Source: Sialis fuliginosa (lineage: Eukaryota; Arthropoda; Insecta; Megaloptera; Sialidae). Taken from it: a stretch of DNA of 64,000 nt. Of the stretch, positions 43,541-56,033 are shown in pieces. The notes below the pieces were generated by a model. That model was not told the DNA's origin. It did not search any database and saw only the letters and a list, made by a program, of their open reading frames with translations. The position numbers and the translations under genes are program-made. The stretch is taken from assembly GCA_961205875.1 (NCBI GenBank), contig OY540816.1, positions 1,116,001-1,180,000 on the forward strand, read 5' to 3'. Each line of letters begins with the position of its first letter. Position 1 is the first letter of the stretch.

Positions 43541-44083
43541 TAGAGATTGGAAAAATAGTTGTTATTTTTAATGAAATAGTTACTATATAGTTGATTTTTT
43601 TTCTGTAAAATAGTTGGCAAATAGTTTTTTTTAAATTAAAATAGTTGTGAAATAGTTACAAATTTTTTTACAATAATAAATTTTTTTTCGATTTAATCAA
43701 TAATTAGTGACATTAACGTATTAGTAAAAAGTGTCAAATCTGAAATTTTCGAGGAAAACATGTTATGCGATTCTAGATAGATTTTAGAAGCTAAAAAACA
43801 AAAAAAAAGGAAAAACAAATAAATATGTAAAAACACAACATAAATATCTATAAAAATATATGTATAATAGACAAAATGTATTTGTAAAAATATATAAAAC
43901 TAGAAAATTTTTAACGTTGGATAAAAAAAAGGCAAATAGTTTAAAAATAGTTGGAAAGGTAAAATAGTTGATTTCAAATTGGGTTCAATCAAACCAGTTT
44001 TCTGAAATCGATGGAGATATGTAATAAAAATTACAATAGTTACATTTTTCGCAATAGTTGAAAAACTATTTTTCCAATCTCTA
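43541..44083. mobile_element. hAT-like MITE, family K, complete
   Basis: TIR tagagattggaaaaatagtt at both ends; exact 8-bp TSD ctaataat (43533-43540, 44084-44091). The words aaatagtt and aaaatagttg recur many times inside, more densely near the ends. No ORF. Partial copy at 35526-35799. Confidence 0.93.
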
Positions 44084-44453
44084 CTAATAATATAAGAGAC
44101 CTTTTTACAATTTTGAAATTCATTTATTTAAAAAATAAGCGGTCTCCAAGCTCAGAACGTTATATCAAAAACTTAATTATATTATGTTGCTGTCAGCGAC
44201 GATCAAATCATATACTCGTTCTGCCTTCACCTCTCCAACTATAAAATAAGGTGAATAAAAATTTACCGTTTTTATTGATTCGTCCCGAAATCGGAAAAAC
44301 GAAATACATGTCTGTCTTATACCATAAACAAGATTTAGTTTTCTCAAAAACAGTCAAAATCCATACATAATAAGAAAATATCGATGTAAAAATTTAGAAA
44401 AAATTTGGGAATATCACACCAAGATTCCATAAAAACTAGAAGTTATCGTTTTT

Positions 44454-46244
44454 AAGGTTCCGAAGAAACCCTTTTAATCTCACTTTGTCGTCCGTCCGTC
44501 TGTCCTTTTCAGTCAAAGCAAAATATCTCGTTAACTATATAAGCTAGAAACTAGAAATTTTTTACTGAACATGTATAATGATGCCCTCTAGTAAAAGATG
44601 TACAAATTTTCTGAAAAAATAATTTTCAGGGGTGGGGGGCGCTATAGCTAGGTAAAAATGTTTTTTTTATACCAAGGCGTGTGGTACGTCAAAATGTATA
44701 ACCAAACCAGTTGAATTTAACCATTTTTCTTATTTTTTTCTTAATCAAAAATGGCGCCTTCAGGGGGCTTTAAAGCAAATCCAAAAAAATAAAAAAAATT
44801 GTATACCAAGGCGTGTGGGGTGTCGAAATGTAGATCTCAATTGGTAGAATATGACGCTATTTTTTATTTTTTTCTAACTTAAAAATGGTGCCCGCAGGGG
44901 CTAAAACAGTATTTTATTTTGTGCCCCCCCCCCCCCCCTATATACTATATATATTATACTAGGAGCTTTGCCCCTGGGCGCTTCGCGCCCCAACCTCTTA
45001 TCGCGCCACATTTGATTGATAAAATACAAATTATTTTTTTATATTAACTTTTATCTTATCAAATTTTCATAAAATATTTCACTGTAATTGTTTTAAATGC
45101 TGATAAGTAAATAATTCTTGAATTTGGCTGTGATAATCATTTATCATTATTACATTTACAGTAATGTTACTATTTACATGTACAAATCACCCTAACCTCA
45201 GACTTACTCGGGTCTCAGCCTTCGGCTGTGACCCTCGTATACATCGTAATTTATACATACACATATTACATATTTGAACTATCAAATGATTTTCACAATT
45301 GTTTATTATACAACTCTTAAAAAATAACAATTTAAAATATTTTTTACTACACCGCACCTGACTTAATTGTTAATAAATATTAATTTTTGGGTAAATTTCA
45401 TCACTAAAATAACTGTTTCATTTTAATACAATTATATCAAAAAAAGCAATAAAAAATGTTCTTGTAACCACGCTCCTGACATAATTCTTATTAAATATAA
45501 ATTATACTAATTACATCAATATACTAACCAATTTTGGTTAAAATTTTCATTTATAAACAATTTAATTGGAATGTACCAATTTGACACATTTCTGTACACG
45601 CCCCTGACGTATTTCAAATAAAAATAGCTGTTTATGACAGGCAAATATCAAGTCCACGTGGAGTGTTTAAAATTCATACGAAATGTCAATTTTTGACCAA
45701 TCACAGCGACGAAATTCTAAGAATTCCAAAAACAAAAGCCTAGTGTCGAAACTCTTAAATTTCAAATTAAACGTCAGAAAGCAAAATTTTGTGCCAATTT
45801 TACATGTCGTGTCTCGGAAAAAAATACACATCACAGAAACTATTGTAGTTTTGCATAAGAATATAAGCCTGTTAACTGCATCAAGGACGAATCTAAAAAC
45901 AGGTAAAGTATGAAAAAAATCCAGTGAAAGGTTTAACGGACTATAAATTGATTGCTACCGGACAGACATACAAATATATATATAAATATACTCACGGTTT
46001 ATATAATAGAGGGATACATTTTAAATACTAAATACTAAGTCAACAATATTTTTTTTAATTTTGGAATAATAGGGAGGGGTGTCATGGAATTTTTTATTTT
46101 TATTTTCATATCTAGGCATATGGCGTGTCGAAACGTAGATCTCAATTAGTAGAATATGATATTATTTTTATATTTTTTTCTAACACAAAAATGCACATTT
46201 AAGTGCCTCCAAACAGTCCACGTAGTACGTACTTCGGAACCCTT
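44454..46244. repeat. Foldback-like repeat with AAGGTTCCGAAG ends, split by a Helitron
   Basis: aaggttccgaag at 44454 and its complement (cttcggaaccctt) at 46232-46244 bound a unit with two or three internal copies of a module (ggcgtgtggtacgtc ... aaaaatggcgcc). This module is also in the 19965-20395 repeats, inverted. The Helitron 44959-46014 interrupts it. Confidence 0.5.
44959..46014 (-). mobile_element. Helitron (1056 bp), minus orientation, nested
   Basis: Minus strand 5' end TCCCTCTATTATATAAACC at 46014; 3' end hairpin ggggcgcgaagcgccc, then ...ctCCTAG at 44959. Flanks are A (44958) and T (46015). Internal words (cacctgacttaatt, ctcctgacataatt, cccctgacgtattt) recur three times. The 76-codon frame 45683-45913 has no Rep or helicase motif and is not called. 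Confidence 0.85.
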
Positions 46245-46249
46245 ATGTC

Positions 46250-48640
46250 ATACACTCGTGTATGTCTTAACAGAATTTTTTCATCGATTATTTAAGTTTC
46301 GCATTCTCTGTTTTTATTGACGTAAAATACTCGTTCTTTGAGCATAGAATAAAACGTTTAGTTGCAGATTACAAAATGGATGTTGGCAGAATCCACGAGA
46401 CGCATATTTAAATCGTTTCTTTTTAAATAAATTCAGGCATGTAAGACGAACATTGTACCGCTCCTAGTTTCACTTTTTCTTCGCCACTTTATGCGAAGAA
46501 TTAAATTGGCCGGCAGAGATTTTATCCGTGCAAATTATTCATTTGTTTTACGGCATAAGATTTTTCTTAGCTTAACTTGAGTTTTATTACGAGGGAGATA
46601 TAAATCTTACTACGGGGAAAACATGATCAAGTTGTAGGTTTGAATTTTAAACATTTTTTAATAAAGATTCTTCAAAGTGACCAAAATGTATTTTTCAAAA
46701 ACAACAATTCAGTTAAATTGATTGAATTTATGATATGTTGCGTATTTTGTCTCTCTGATAAAAAATCTCAATGGGCAAAATCTCCTAAAGCTTCAGGATT
46801 TTGAGATACAGTTGGGTGAAGTAAAAATTATCAATCATTTTAGATGCATTCATTTGGGTTAAGGTAGTTCTCGTGCAAACGTCATTTCGATAGAATTTAA
46901 AAAAAAAATCAGGGCATAAAAAGAATAATGATATTTATCCAAATGATTGACCTTGTATTTCAAAAACAAAATGATTGACCGTTTCATATTTGAAATTTAA
47001 TTATATTTCAAAAACAAAACGGTCAATCATTTTGAATTTTTTATCACATATCATAATAATAACCCTTTACTATTTGGTAGTTTTTTATCAAAATCTGTCG
47101 AAGCGTTTAGTCATAAAATAATGAAAATATATTCATAGTATGATTGTGTGTATAATAATCTGTATAGACGGCTTTGGGTATAGACTTGATCAAAAATTCT
47201 CTGTAGCAACGCAATTATTTTCGATATTTTACTATGGTATTATGAGCGTAACTTTTTGTTGGTACTGTAGCACGAGAACGAATAACATGTTATCACGCGT
47301 CATAAAACGTCAGTATTAAAATAACTTTTTTTTCTCTTGGTTGCAGCGGCTCAGATTTATTTAATAATCTAATAAGTAGTATTGATGGTCTTGTCATATT
47401 ATTCGTCATGACGTCATAGCAGGTCAGTTTTTGTAATACAATGCCATAGGTCATTTCATGTCACACAAGTTAATACGTGGTGAAAAATTAAATTAGGGCT
47501 TGTAACTCGAAAACGAAACGTATAGTAGAGGGAAATTAGCATTTTGAAGTGATGAATTCGGAAAGTTGAAAATCGAAAAAGTTACGAAAATCGGCCATGA
47601 GTATCCCGAGAAAGTTGCAAAATTGTGCATTTTTGATACATTTCGAGTGTATCGCTACACTGTTTTTGAAATATCTCCGGTTCTATAGAGCGTAAGAAAA
47701 CATAAAAAAACTAAAATACTCGATAATTAATGGACAATAGAACTGTATAGTATTTAGTGTTACTTTTCAAACGCATCCTACCCTCAAACAACATAAAATT
47801 GTCGAAAAACTTTTTTTATCACTAATAATGCAATAATTAACGTAATAATAAAGAGATTTTTACGAAAATGGATGAAAATATGTATTTTAATGTTATAAAT
47901 ACGTGATGAAATTTCAAAACACATTTTAGATTTTTACGCTCACAATCGGCCATTTTTGAAAAAAATAGAAAAGCTCACCATTTAATGAGAAAACATCGTA
48001 GGGTAAATTTTCTTTTTTATTGTAGACTTTTTTATGTACTTTCTTTTAAACATATAACACAATCTGCAAAAGTAGTGGCAAAATATACAAATTTTTATTT
48101 AAAAAAAAAAAACGATATTTTAACTTACTCAAGTTAAAATATCGTTTGGGAATACAATCTTTAAAAAAATTCTTATAGAATCACACACACATAATAATAA
48201 AATTAATTTTCAATAACATAAAAATTATATATTAAAAATATATTTAAAACATCTACTATTAAAATGTGGTATAAACATATATGACGCACACGTGGCCTTG
48301 ATCGAGCATTAGTTTATACATCTTATACGATATTTTAACTTATTTAACAGATTTTGGCATATGTTCATAAGAAATTAGATACATAAAAAAATCTACAATA
48401 AAAAAAATATGACAGATTGATTATTATTATATCGACGTTTTTGTTAATTATAGAAAGTGTTACACGTTTCAACGGCACTCATTGCAGGTTCGTTATTTTT
48501 ACAAGAATTTTTTCCGACCCACGGGTTTCCAAAAATCGACGTGAAATAAATGGCAGTTAACATTTTTTTATTAATCGTAGCAAAAAGATTAGGGGGGGGG
48601 GTGAATTTTCCAAACTGCCTAGAGGCGCCAAATTCCTAAA
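46250..48640. other. Long stretch without recognisable elements; small hairpins only
   Basis: About 2.4 kb with no transposon ends I can support. Short perfect hairpins occur: aaaatgattgaccgttt / aaacggtcaatcatttt (46966-47035), and aaacgatattttaact / agttaaaatatcgttt (48110-48147). No coding signal on either strand. Confidence 0.4.
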
Positions 48641-48935
48641 TCCGGGCCTGATTTTAAGGGTTCCTAGTTTTCTACGGAACCCTAAAAAGCTCAGATATTT
48701 GTTTAGTGAATCAATATATGTATATAAAAATGAATGTTCGTTTGTGTGTGACTTATAGACTCCGGAATTACTGAACCGATTTCAATGCGGTTTTCATCAA
48801 TAGTTAGATCATTTTTACGAGCAGTATCGTGGCTAATAATATTTTATGAAAATCTAAAATTTAACATCAAAAGATGAAAAAGAATCTTTTGCACAGCGTC
48901 TTTTGTTTCTATGATGTCAGAGCATAGAACTGTCA

Positions 48936-48964
48936 TCCTTAATATATATAAAGCTCAACGTCTC

Positions 48965-49018
<54 letters not shown>

Positions 49019-49846
49019 CGTTAGTTACCTTATCACTCGAGAACCACTTATCCGATTTACGAGTTTTTTTTTTAATTCATAGGTACGTTCTCTGGCCAGG
49101 TTATAGGCTATATTTTTTTACGTTAGGTAACATAACAACAAAGCAGTGACGATAATAGTAAATCAAGTCGGAAAAAATTTTGCCGTCGGCGCGCTGTTTT
49201 GTAATACGCTGCCTAAACCGTTCAATATAGAACAAAATAATGTATTAAAGAATTGTGTAGAATCAAAAGTTCTACAATTAAGTCAGCGACACGATATGTC
49301 TAACTTTTATATTTAAGCCACAATGACTGCTTTTATGTTACAAAAAAAACATAAAATATTTGGGTTTTGTTTACATGGACTTATGACCTGCAAAACATTA
49401 ATCCTTATCGAAATAAATGATTTCATCGTCATAAGTACTTAATGTAGATATAGTTTGCCATTTACAGCATCCAATTTGGTCGTATAGTTTAGAAAATATC
49501 TTAAAATATATTTATAAAGGTAACATTTTAAATGTATGGTGTCGTGCCGCATCGAAGCGATGTACATCAGACTGGATTCGCTTACGTTCGGTAGATATTC
49601 GGAGTCCCTCGGCTGACGTTTGAGTTAATTTTGTTTTCAATAATTAACATTTAAATTTAAACAGAACACAAATTATTTGTACTTTTTTCTTCTGATTCGT
49701 TTTTGTTAGGTAATTTAGGTATTGATAAATTATTATTACAATAATAACTAATCGTGTTTGTACTTAATTAATTAAACTATATTTTTCAAAAATCCTAAAC
49801 AATAATTCCGTAGTCTACGCGAGCGAAGCCGCGTGGGCCCAGCTAG
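48936..49846 (+). mobile_element. Inner Helitron (911 bp)
   Basis: Starts TCCTTAATATATATAAAGCT after A (48935) and ends with the hairpin acgcgagcgaagccgcgtgg followed by gcccagCTAG before T (49847). Carries a (CTGT)n run near its 5' end (48962-49018) and a GC-richer stretch (49165-49210, 49540-49615) that might be captured DNA. No long ORF. Confidence 0.8.
48962..49018 (+). repeat. (CTGT)n microsatellite
   Basis: About thirteen tandem ctgt units, near the 5' end of the inner Helitron. Similar shorter gtctgtctg runs occur in repeats J and D. Confidence 0.9.
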
Positions 49847-50349
49847 TTTATATATAAAACACAGTAGCCATGGAATATAAAACGCTGAAAACAATTTTAT
49901 ATGTGAATGTCAGTTTGAATCATGATACCTACAAATATATATCTTTCCACCATGAGTTTGAATGAAAAAATATGCATTTTACAATATAAATAAACGGATT
50001 TTTATAAATTACAATAAAGAACTTCCAAGAAAGGTAACCTCGTATTTATTTATTTTTGATTTTCATACAAATTCTAAGATAAGACCTGGTGTTTCCTGGG
50101 AGAAAATATAATTTTACACGATTTTTTTAATAACTACTTAATGGATTTTATTCCGGTTTTCACTAATGGATAGGTTAAGTTTAGGTGTATAATTTGTGGA
50201 TATTTTGGGTAAATTTCATGAAGCCGGACAAAACAATTCGTGGTGAACCGTGTGTTGTTAGCATGTTGGGTGGGCATGTCTGGTGGGCATGATTACTTTA
50301 TGTTTAATTAAATTAATATCCCCGGGTAACACCGGGCCAATGCGCTAGT

Positions 50350-50878
50350 ATATAATATAATACACTGAACAGTTAATTTTAATCAATAACAATAATGTTA
50401 TTATTTGACATAAATAATAATCGCGGCCATAGTAATTCAATTTTGAATTATTTTATACCTACATAAATTAGTGTACCAATAAAAATTATAAAAGCGTAAA
50501 ATAAAGAGATGATGTGGGGCTATCTCATCTACACGTATGTTTTAAATCAATTTAAAAAAAACATTTAAAAAACATAAAAAGTTCAACAACAAAAATCTCC
50601 GATAATCAGTTAATCGAATCAAAACATCGATACGAAAATAACAGATTGTTCAGACAACGCTGCTATGTCCAGTCTCTCGTAACCTTGAATGACCTTGGGC
50701 AATGTACACACGGTTACCATGGTGACGCATAGTAATTAGATTGTTTTATATCACTTTTACACTGTGATTCAGCCGAGTGGGAGGGAAACCTGCAAGAGCA
50801 CGTATTTTTATGGAAACAATTCTCGTGTGTGTGCGCGTTGAATTATGTTTCATTTGTTATGATATTTGTGTCATTTTT
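50350..50878. other. Mostly unique stretch, possible X-box-like site
   Basis: No element recognised. At 50713-50726 gttaccatggtgac is a near-palindrome one base from the RFX X-box pattern. The surrounding 50650-50760 is GC-richer. No gene seen. Confidence 0.3.
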
Positions 50879-51032
50879 CAGTGGCGTATTTATAATAGAT
50901 AGATCTGGAGGCAGCGACCAAATTTGGTCATCATAGCAGACCGCAAAAATTGTTAATTGGGATATAGAGAACTCAGATAGATGGGTCGTATGATCCTAGG
51001 ATCCTAGTAATACCATCGAAAAATCGTGTCCG

Positions 51033-52331
51033 CAGGGCCGGATTAAGTAAGCACGGAGCCCGTAGCAAATGTTATAAAGAGGCCCTTGGCAGTCGATAGC
51101 TTCACTCACTCCCCCCGAATAAAATCAATAGGATTTTTTTTTGTATATTAAGCGGGCGTCACTCCCTGTGAATTTTTAATGACATAAAAATTTCAGTGGG
51201 ATTTATTTTTTAAATAAATTGAATGGTCATCACCTCTATAGACTTTCAATAATAAAAAAAAGTCAATTCACTCAATTTATCAGACACTTTTCCCATTGGA
51301 AGCTTTAAATAACCAAAAAAGAGGTAAATATTATACCATAGACATAGAGCATGGACCACGCATCTAACTCGAAAACAGAGCCGTGTCAAAAGAAAGAGAT
51401 AGAAAATGGTTTGTCCTTATTTAAACAGAAGTAACTATTTCTTTCTTATTAGAAAAAGAGATAGATATATCCCAAACGCCACCGTATCTCTCTCACTGTT
51501 TTGAAGAAATATTACACCATTTTTTTCGGGATACATTTATCTCTTTTTCTAATAAGAATGAAATAAATGAATTATAAAATAATGGCAAGTATATACCAAA
51601 TCATTTTCCATCTATTTCTTTTGACACGGCTCTGTTTACGAATCAGATGCGCGGTCCATGCTCTATGTCTATGGGTAAATAGGTTTTATTTTTTAACAAA
51701 TAAGACAGGTCTCACCCCTTCTGGTTGTCATCCGGCTCAGACCGCCCCGTCCCCCTACCCACCCCCTAACTAAGCCGCTGACTGACTTGATTTAGAATAT
51801 ACAATCCTTAAAAAAATTGATAAGTTAATAAAAAATTAAGGGATATTTTGTTGAACTCTTTTAACCCTTGGTAAAGAACGGAAAGGGATGATAAAATTTG
51901 TTGAAATTTTTATTCAAAAATTAGAAAGCGCAAACTTTTAAATGTACTTTGTAACACGCAAATCAAATGAATTTTAGCGGAAATATAACTATTTGAAAAT
52001 TTGAATTTTTTGTTTTGCTTTTTTTTTAATTATCCCTTAATTTTTTTTGTATAATAAAACACCACTTTTACAAACAAAATTTTCTTGATTTGATTTGAGC
52101 AAATTTAGAAAAATCGATTAATAAATCAAAGATCGGAGATTCAAAAATCGATAATCGAGATCGGAAACCCTAAATTTAAATTATTACAGTAGATTTGGAC
52201 ACCCCGTATCAACCATTGGTCGGTAATTGGGTAAGTCCAATAAGAGATATTTTTCCGCAAAGTCGCGGGGCCATTAGAGACGCGGGGCCCGTAGCATTTG
52301 CTACTCCTGCTACGTTGTTAATCCGGCCCTG
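51033..52331. mobile_element. hAT-like element, family C copy 1 (1299 bp)
   Basis: TIR cagggccggattaa at both ends and an exact 8-bp TSD cgtgtccg (51025-51032, 52332-52339). Subterminal words gcccgtagcaaatgttataa at left and gtagcatttgctactcctgc at right. Contains the nested foldback 51336-51674. Frames 51567-51773 and 52195-52392 are translations of its parts. No transposase. Confidence 0.93.
51336..51674. mobile_element. Foldback nested in family C
   Basis: TIR ccatagacatagagcatgga, continuing to cgcatct, is inverted at the right end. Arms extend through gagccgtgtcaaaagaaaga and its complement. The same insertion at the same position is in copy 4 (61499-61817), so it was mobilised along with its host. 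Confidence 0.8.
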
Positions 52332-52674
52332 CGTGTCCGAGATAATGACAGATTCTGAATGTAAAAAACTTCAGAACTTAAAAAAAAGGTAATTTCCGCA
52401 TGGCGGCTGTGCGTGTGTCTGTGTGTCTATGAGTCTGTGTGGCTGGATGTAGAATTTTCTTTCTTTCACAATAACTAATGTAAAAATGTACCGATCTGAA
52501 TTCTTTTTGGAGAAAATGTTTGTCTCAGTGAGTACTCCAGACCTATTGATTAGTATTGATTTTGGTGCTAATCGGATTAGGGTTTTTAGAAATATTTTCG
52601 TCTAAAAAGTGAACGTTGCGAATATTATCTCACTAATTTTGATAAGACTTGGTACATTTGTAGTTTATTAGATA

Positions 52675-53600
52675 GGACAGCCCGTCAGATATTTATAAAA
52701 TTTGTTAATTTTGTTATTTTATTAATCGCCATATAAATATCTGACGCCTTAATAGTTGCATTATTTGTTTATAACAATCTAAACATGTATTAAAAAAATG
52801 ACCGATGTAATTATAGCCGCCCGTTAAAAATATTTTTTAATCAATAGATTTATGTTTCCTGAACATAAAAATAATAGTATCTTACGCCTTAACTGTTGCT
52901 TTATGTAAAAAACTATGGAAAATCCAGAAATGTCTCTTTGGTTTGCTCCTTATCATATGGACATTTAAAAAAAAATGTTTCAAGCAAAAGTTGTTATCTC
53001 TTAAATTAGGAATTACAACAAAAAATATACATTTAGATTTGAAAAAAAAGTTGGACCTGAAAACCCATCAAGGTGACTTTTTCAAGGTCAACCCATAATG
53101 TCAAGCTCTCTCGAAACCATGAAACTTTTGTCTGAAACATTTTTTTTGAAAATTCGTTATTTTGGAAATAATCCGCTGGAAATTCTTAAAAAAACACCTG
53201 GTATACGGAATTGCCTGACGGGCTCTCCTAATCAAATGTAGCACTTCACGCGTCAGATATATATATTTTTTGCATAAGGAAGCATTATACTACAAGATGG
53301 TATGCATATCTGACGGGCTGCTAAAAATTCGTTGGCTCATTTTTTGTAACATCTTTGTATCGCTATAAATTAAAAACGCAGCGATGAAAACGTCAGATAT
53401 ACATTTTTCAATTTTTGTAATAATCAAATTAACCTAGATCTTAAATATTTGACGGGCTGCTAAAAGTTTTGTTTTTAGTATCATTTTTTTAATTCGCTCT
53501 AATACATTTAAACAACGCCGTAGGCGTCAGAAAACTATATTTCCTTGATCTAGAGAACATGTATTTACCAAAAATCATCTGTCTGCCAGATTTGCTATTA
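52675..53600. repeat. Cluster of CCCGTCAG / CTGACGGG modules
   Basis: gcccgtcagatat at 52680, cctgacgggctc at 53213, tctgacgggctgctaaaa at 53310 and ttgacgggctgctaaaa at 53449, with acgtcagatat or gcgtcagatat about 70 bp before each of the last two. The words acgccttaa(t/c) and gttgc(a/t)tta also recur. This looks like interleaved short inverted modules rather than one simple foldback. Confidence 0.55.
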
Positions 53601-53907
53601 GTCACCCAAGGTCAAAAACTTGACAACTTTGACAGCCTATAAAGGATTAAAACAACATACATATTTTATGACTGACAATATACTTTTCATGTATAACTAC
53701 ATTAAGTTAAAAAATTTCATAACAAATATTGCGGACTGCTATGATGCCAAAATTTTGGTTGCTGCCTCCTGATCTATAACAGTTTGTCAGCTCTCACACC
53801 GGAGCAATATAGCAACTAGCAATATTATTTCTATTGGTGTATTTACATTGAATTAGACATATAGTCTCACACTAAAGCAATACAATATCGCTATATTGCC
53901 ATGTTGC

Positions 53908-54513
53908 CAGTGCCGGATTAACCATGTAGGAGGAGTAGCAAATGCTACGGGCCCCACGTCTCGGGGGGAGGGGGGAAGGGCTTTTCGGAAAAATATATCT
54001 TATTGTATCTACCATCAACCGTCCAATGATTGATACGGGGTATCCAAATCTACAGTAATTAAATATTTAATTTTGATTTTTAAAGCTCCGATCTTGGATT
54101 TTTCTAAATTTGCTCAAATTAAATGCCCCGGGTGACATCCGTCTCATTTGATAATAAAATAAAGCTTATTTACCTTTTTGTTTTTGTTTTTTAAAGCTTC
54201 CAAGGGGTAAAATGTCTAATAAATTGAATCAATTGACCTTTTTTTTGGTTATTGTCAAGTCTGTAAGGGGTGATAACCGTAGAATTTGTTAAAAAAAATA
54301 GAGCCCACTGATGTTTTTTCTGTCGTAAAAAATGAACTGGAGGTGACACTCGCTTAATGTACAAAAAATAAATCCTATTGACTTTTTTCGGGATGGGGAG
54401 ACACTATCGATTTTCGCCCTTAGTCACCCCCCCTCCCCGCCCCAGCAACGCCACTGCCAATGGCCTCTTTATAACATTTGCTACAGACCCCGCGGTGACT
54501 TAATCCGACATTG
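53908..54513. mobile_element. hAT-like element, family C copy 2 (inverted)
   Basis: Ends cagtgccggattaac and, inverted, caatgtcggattaag. TSD catgttgc/catgttac matches at 7 of 8 bases. Internal order is reversed relative to copy 1 (gtagcaaatgctacgggcc at the left). 606 bp, no ORF. Confidence 0.88.
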
Positions 54514-54514
54514 C

Positions 54515-55470
54515 ATGTTACTATATTTTAGCAATACGTATTACCAGCGATACAACTTGCATCAAGCGATAGTTAACGCTTTTATCCACGACTTATATAC
54601 ATATAATACATTTATTACATACGTAGTTTTTACTATATAATACTATATATTAATCCCAGAGGGAATAATGGTCATTATTTTTTTTACATGACGTTTTGTG
54701 TACTGTACTTACATTAAAATATTGTCATTCTGTGGCAATTAGTTAATCGGTCCGATATTTTCGTTTGTGCAACGCGTTTACCAAGATTAGTTAATCGAGC
54801 AATTAACTAATGCTCCGTTATTTTTTTCTTTATGCAATCCACCACTAGTGTTTGTGTATTTAAATTGAGATGGATAAAAATAAAGAATCTATTACTCGTA
54901 CAGTTGTTGACAGTACTTATTCAGTTTTTTAAGTGTAATAGGTATTACTAATTTTAATTTTTTTGGTAAATACATTTTTTTTACACATCACAGAGTTTGT
55001 GTCATTTGTGTATTTTGTTTCTATGGTATTATTTAATTTATATTAATTTGAGATTAGAACAAAAATGCTTGTATTCAGTTGTGTTTTATGAAAGTAATTC
55101 AAATAGTCGTTGATAAAGTAGAGTATACTGCTCGCAATAATGGCTATTATTACCTCGGAATTTTTTCTCCCTCGCTGCCTGTAATAATAGCTATCATTAT
55201 TGACTCGTGGTATAATATACTATTTAGCAATATTTCATCTAAAATGTTAGTATGTATAAACTGTACCCAGAACTTGTTTTAAATATTGTCAAAATAAAAT
55301 TCACATAGATTAAACCACAACTAAATAAATAACAGACATTTTTAGAAATCAGTTGTGTCAAAATTAAATGGTTTATTGTAATATCATTTTTTTCCGGTTG
55401 ACCTGACGACCAAAATAATTATTATCGGTATTATAGAAGAGATAATTGCCAGTAACTTTTGTCTCAGTTT
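54515..55470. other. Stretch with no supported gene; one hairpin
   Basis: Contains a hairpin at about 55120-55228 (ataatggctattattac / gtaataatagctatcattat). The words attagttaatcg and caattaactaatg recur near 54740-54815. The frame 55079-55282 spans the hairpin and is not called. Confidence 0.4.
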
Positions 55471-55474
55471 CGGA

Positions 55475-55925
55475 CAGGGCCGGATTAAGAAAGCGCGGGG
55501 CCCGTAGCAAATGTTATAAAGAGGCCCTTGGCATTGGCGTCGGGGGAGGGGGGGGGGGGGTGAAACTATGGGTATGAACGATTGAAAAAATTTCTATATG
55601 GAGTGGATAATGAGAATTTTTACAAATAATGGAAAATATAATATACATTAAAAACTGATGACCTTTTTTTTTTGGAAATTTCAGATTTTATGAATTAAAA
55701 AGTGGATTATAGAAAAATTAAAACTAGAAGACCTTTTTTTTTTTTTTGTCGCGTTACTCATTTTCTGTTTTCCTATTTTTGTTTTATAAAAATTAAAAAA
55801 AAAATATACTATATTAAACAGTCAATTACGCATCTAACAGATATTTTTCCGGAAAATCGCGGGGGCTCCAAAAACGCGGGGCCCGTAGCATTTGCTACTC
55901 CTGCTATGTTGTTAATCCGGCCCTG
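55475..55925. mobile_element. hAT-like MITE, family C copy 3 (451 bp)
   Basis: TIR cagggccggattaa at both ends; exact 8-bp TSD gtttcgga (55467-55474, 55926-55933). Lacks the foldback nested in copies 1 and 4. The frame 55702-55995 reads across its right end and is not a gene. Confidence 0.95.
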
Positions 55926-56033
55926 GTTTCGGACATTAAAAGGCTGGTTTGTCCGTAATCTCAGACATTATTCAACCTACACAAAACAATATTAGAGACA
56001 AATTGGGAATCATCTCTACTATAATATTGATAA

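Larger units (their letters stand above)
48711..50348 (+). mobile_element. Outer Helitron, interrupted by a second Helitron
   Basis: 5' end TCAATATATGTATATAAAAA after an A (48710); 3' end with the hairpin cccgggtaacaccggg and then ccaatgcgCTAG before T (50349). The Helitron 48936-49846 sits inside. Without it the unit is about 727 bp. No Rep/helicase coding. Boundaries rest on the TC...CTAG ends and the A/T flanks. Confidence 0.65.
50879..53795. repeat. Imperfect foldback around nested elements
   Basis: Left segment (atctggaggcagcgacc ... tcatcatagcagaccgcaaa, 50900-50955) is inverted at 53728-53785 (tgcggactgctatgatg ... ggttgctgcctcctgatc). The left end begins cagtggcgtattta, like the hAT MITE at 42827, but no matching right TIR is found. 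The family C element (51033-52331) and the CCGTCAG cluster (52675-53600) lie inside. Confidence 0.5.

Noticed and set aside
45683..45913. 76-codon frame inside a Helitron
   Set aside because: No Rep HUH or helicase motif; lysine and asparagine rich as expected for chance frames here.
46862..47290. gttctcgtgc and gcacgagaac as possible TIRs
   Set aside because: Only 10 bp match, flanks differ and no TSD is present; chance is likely.
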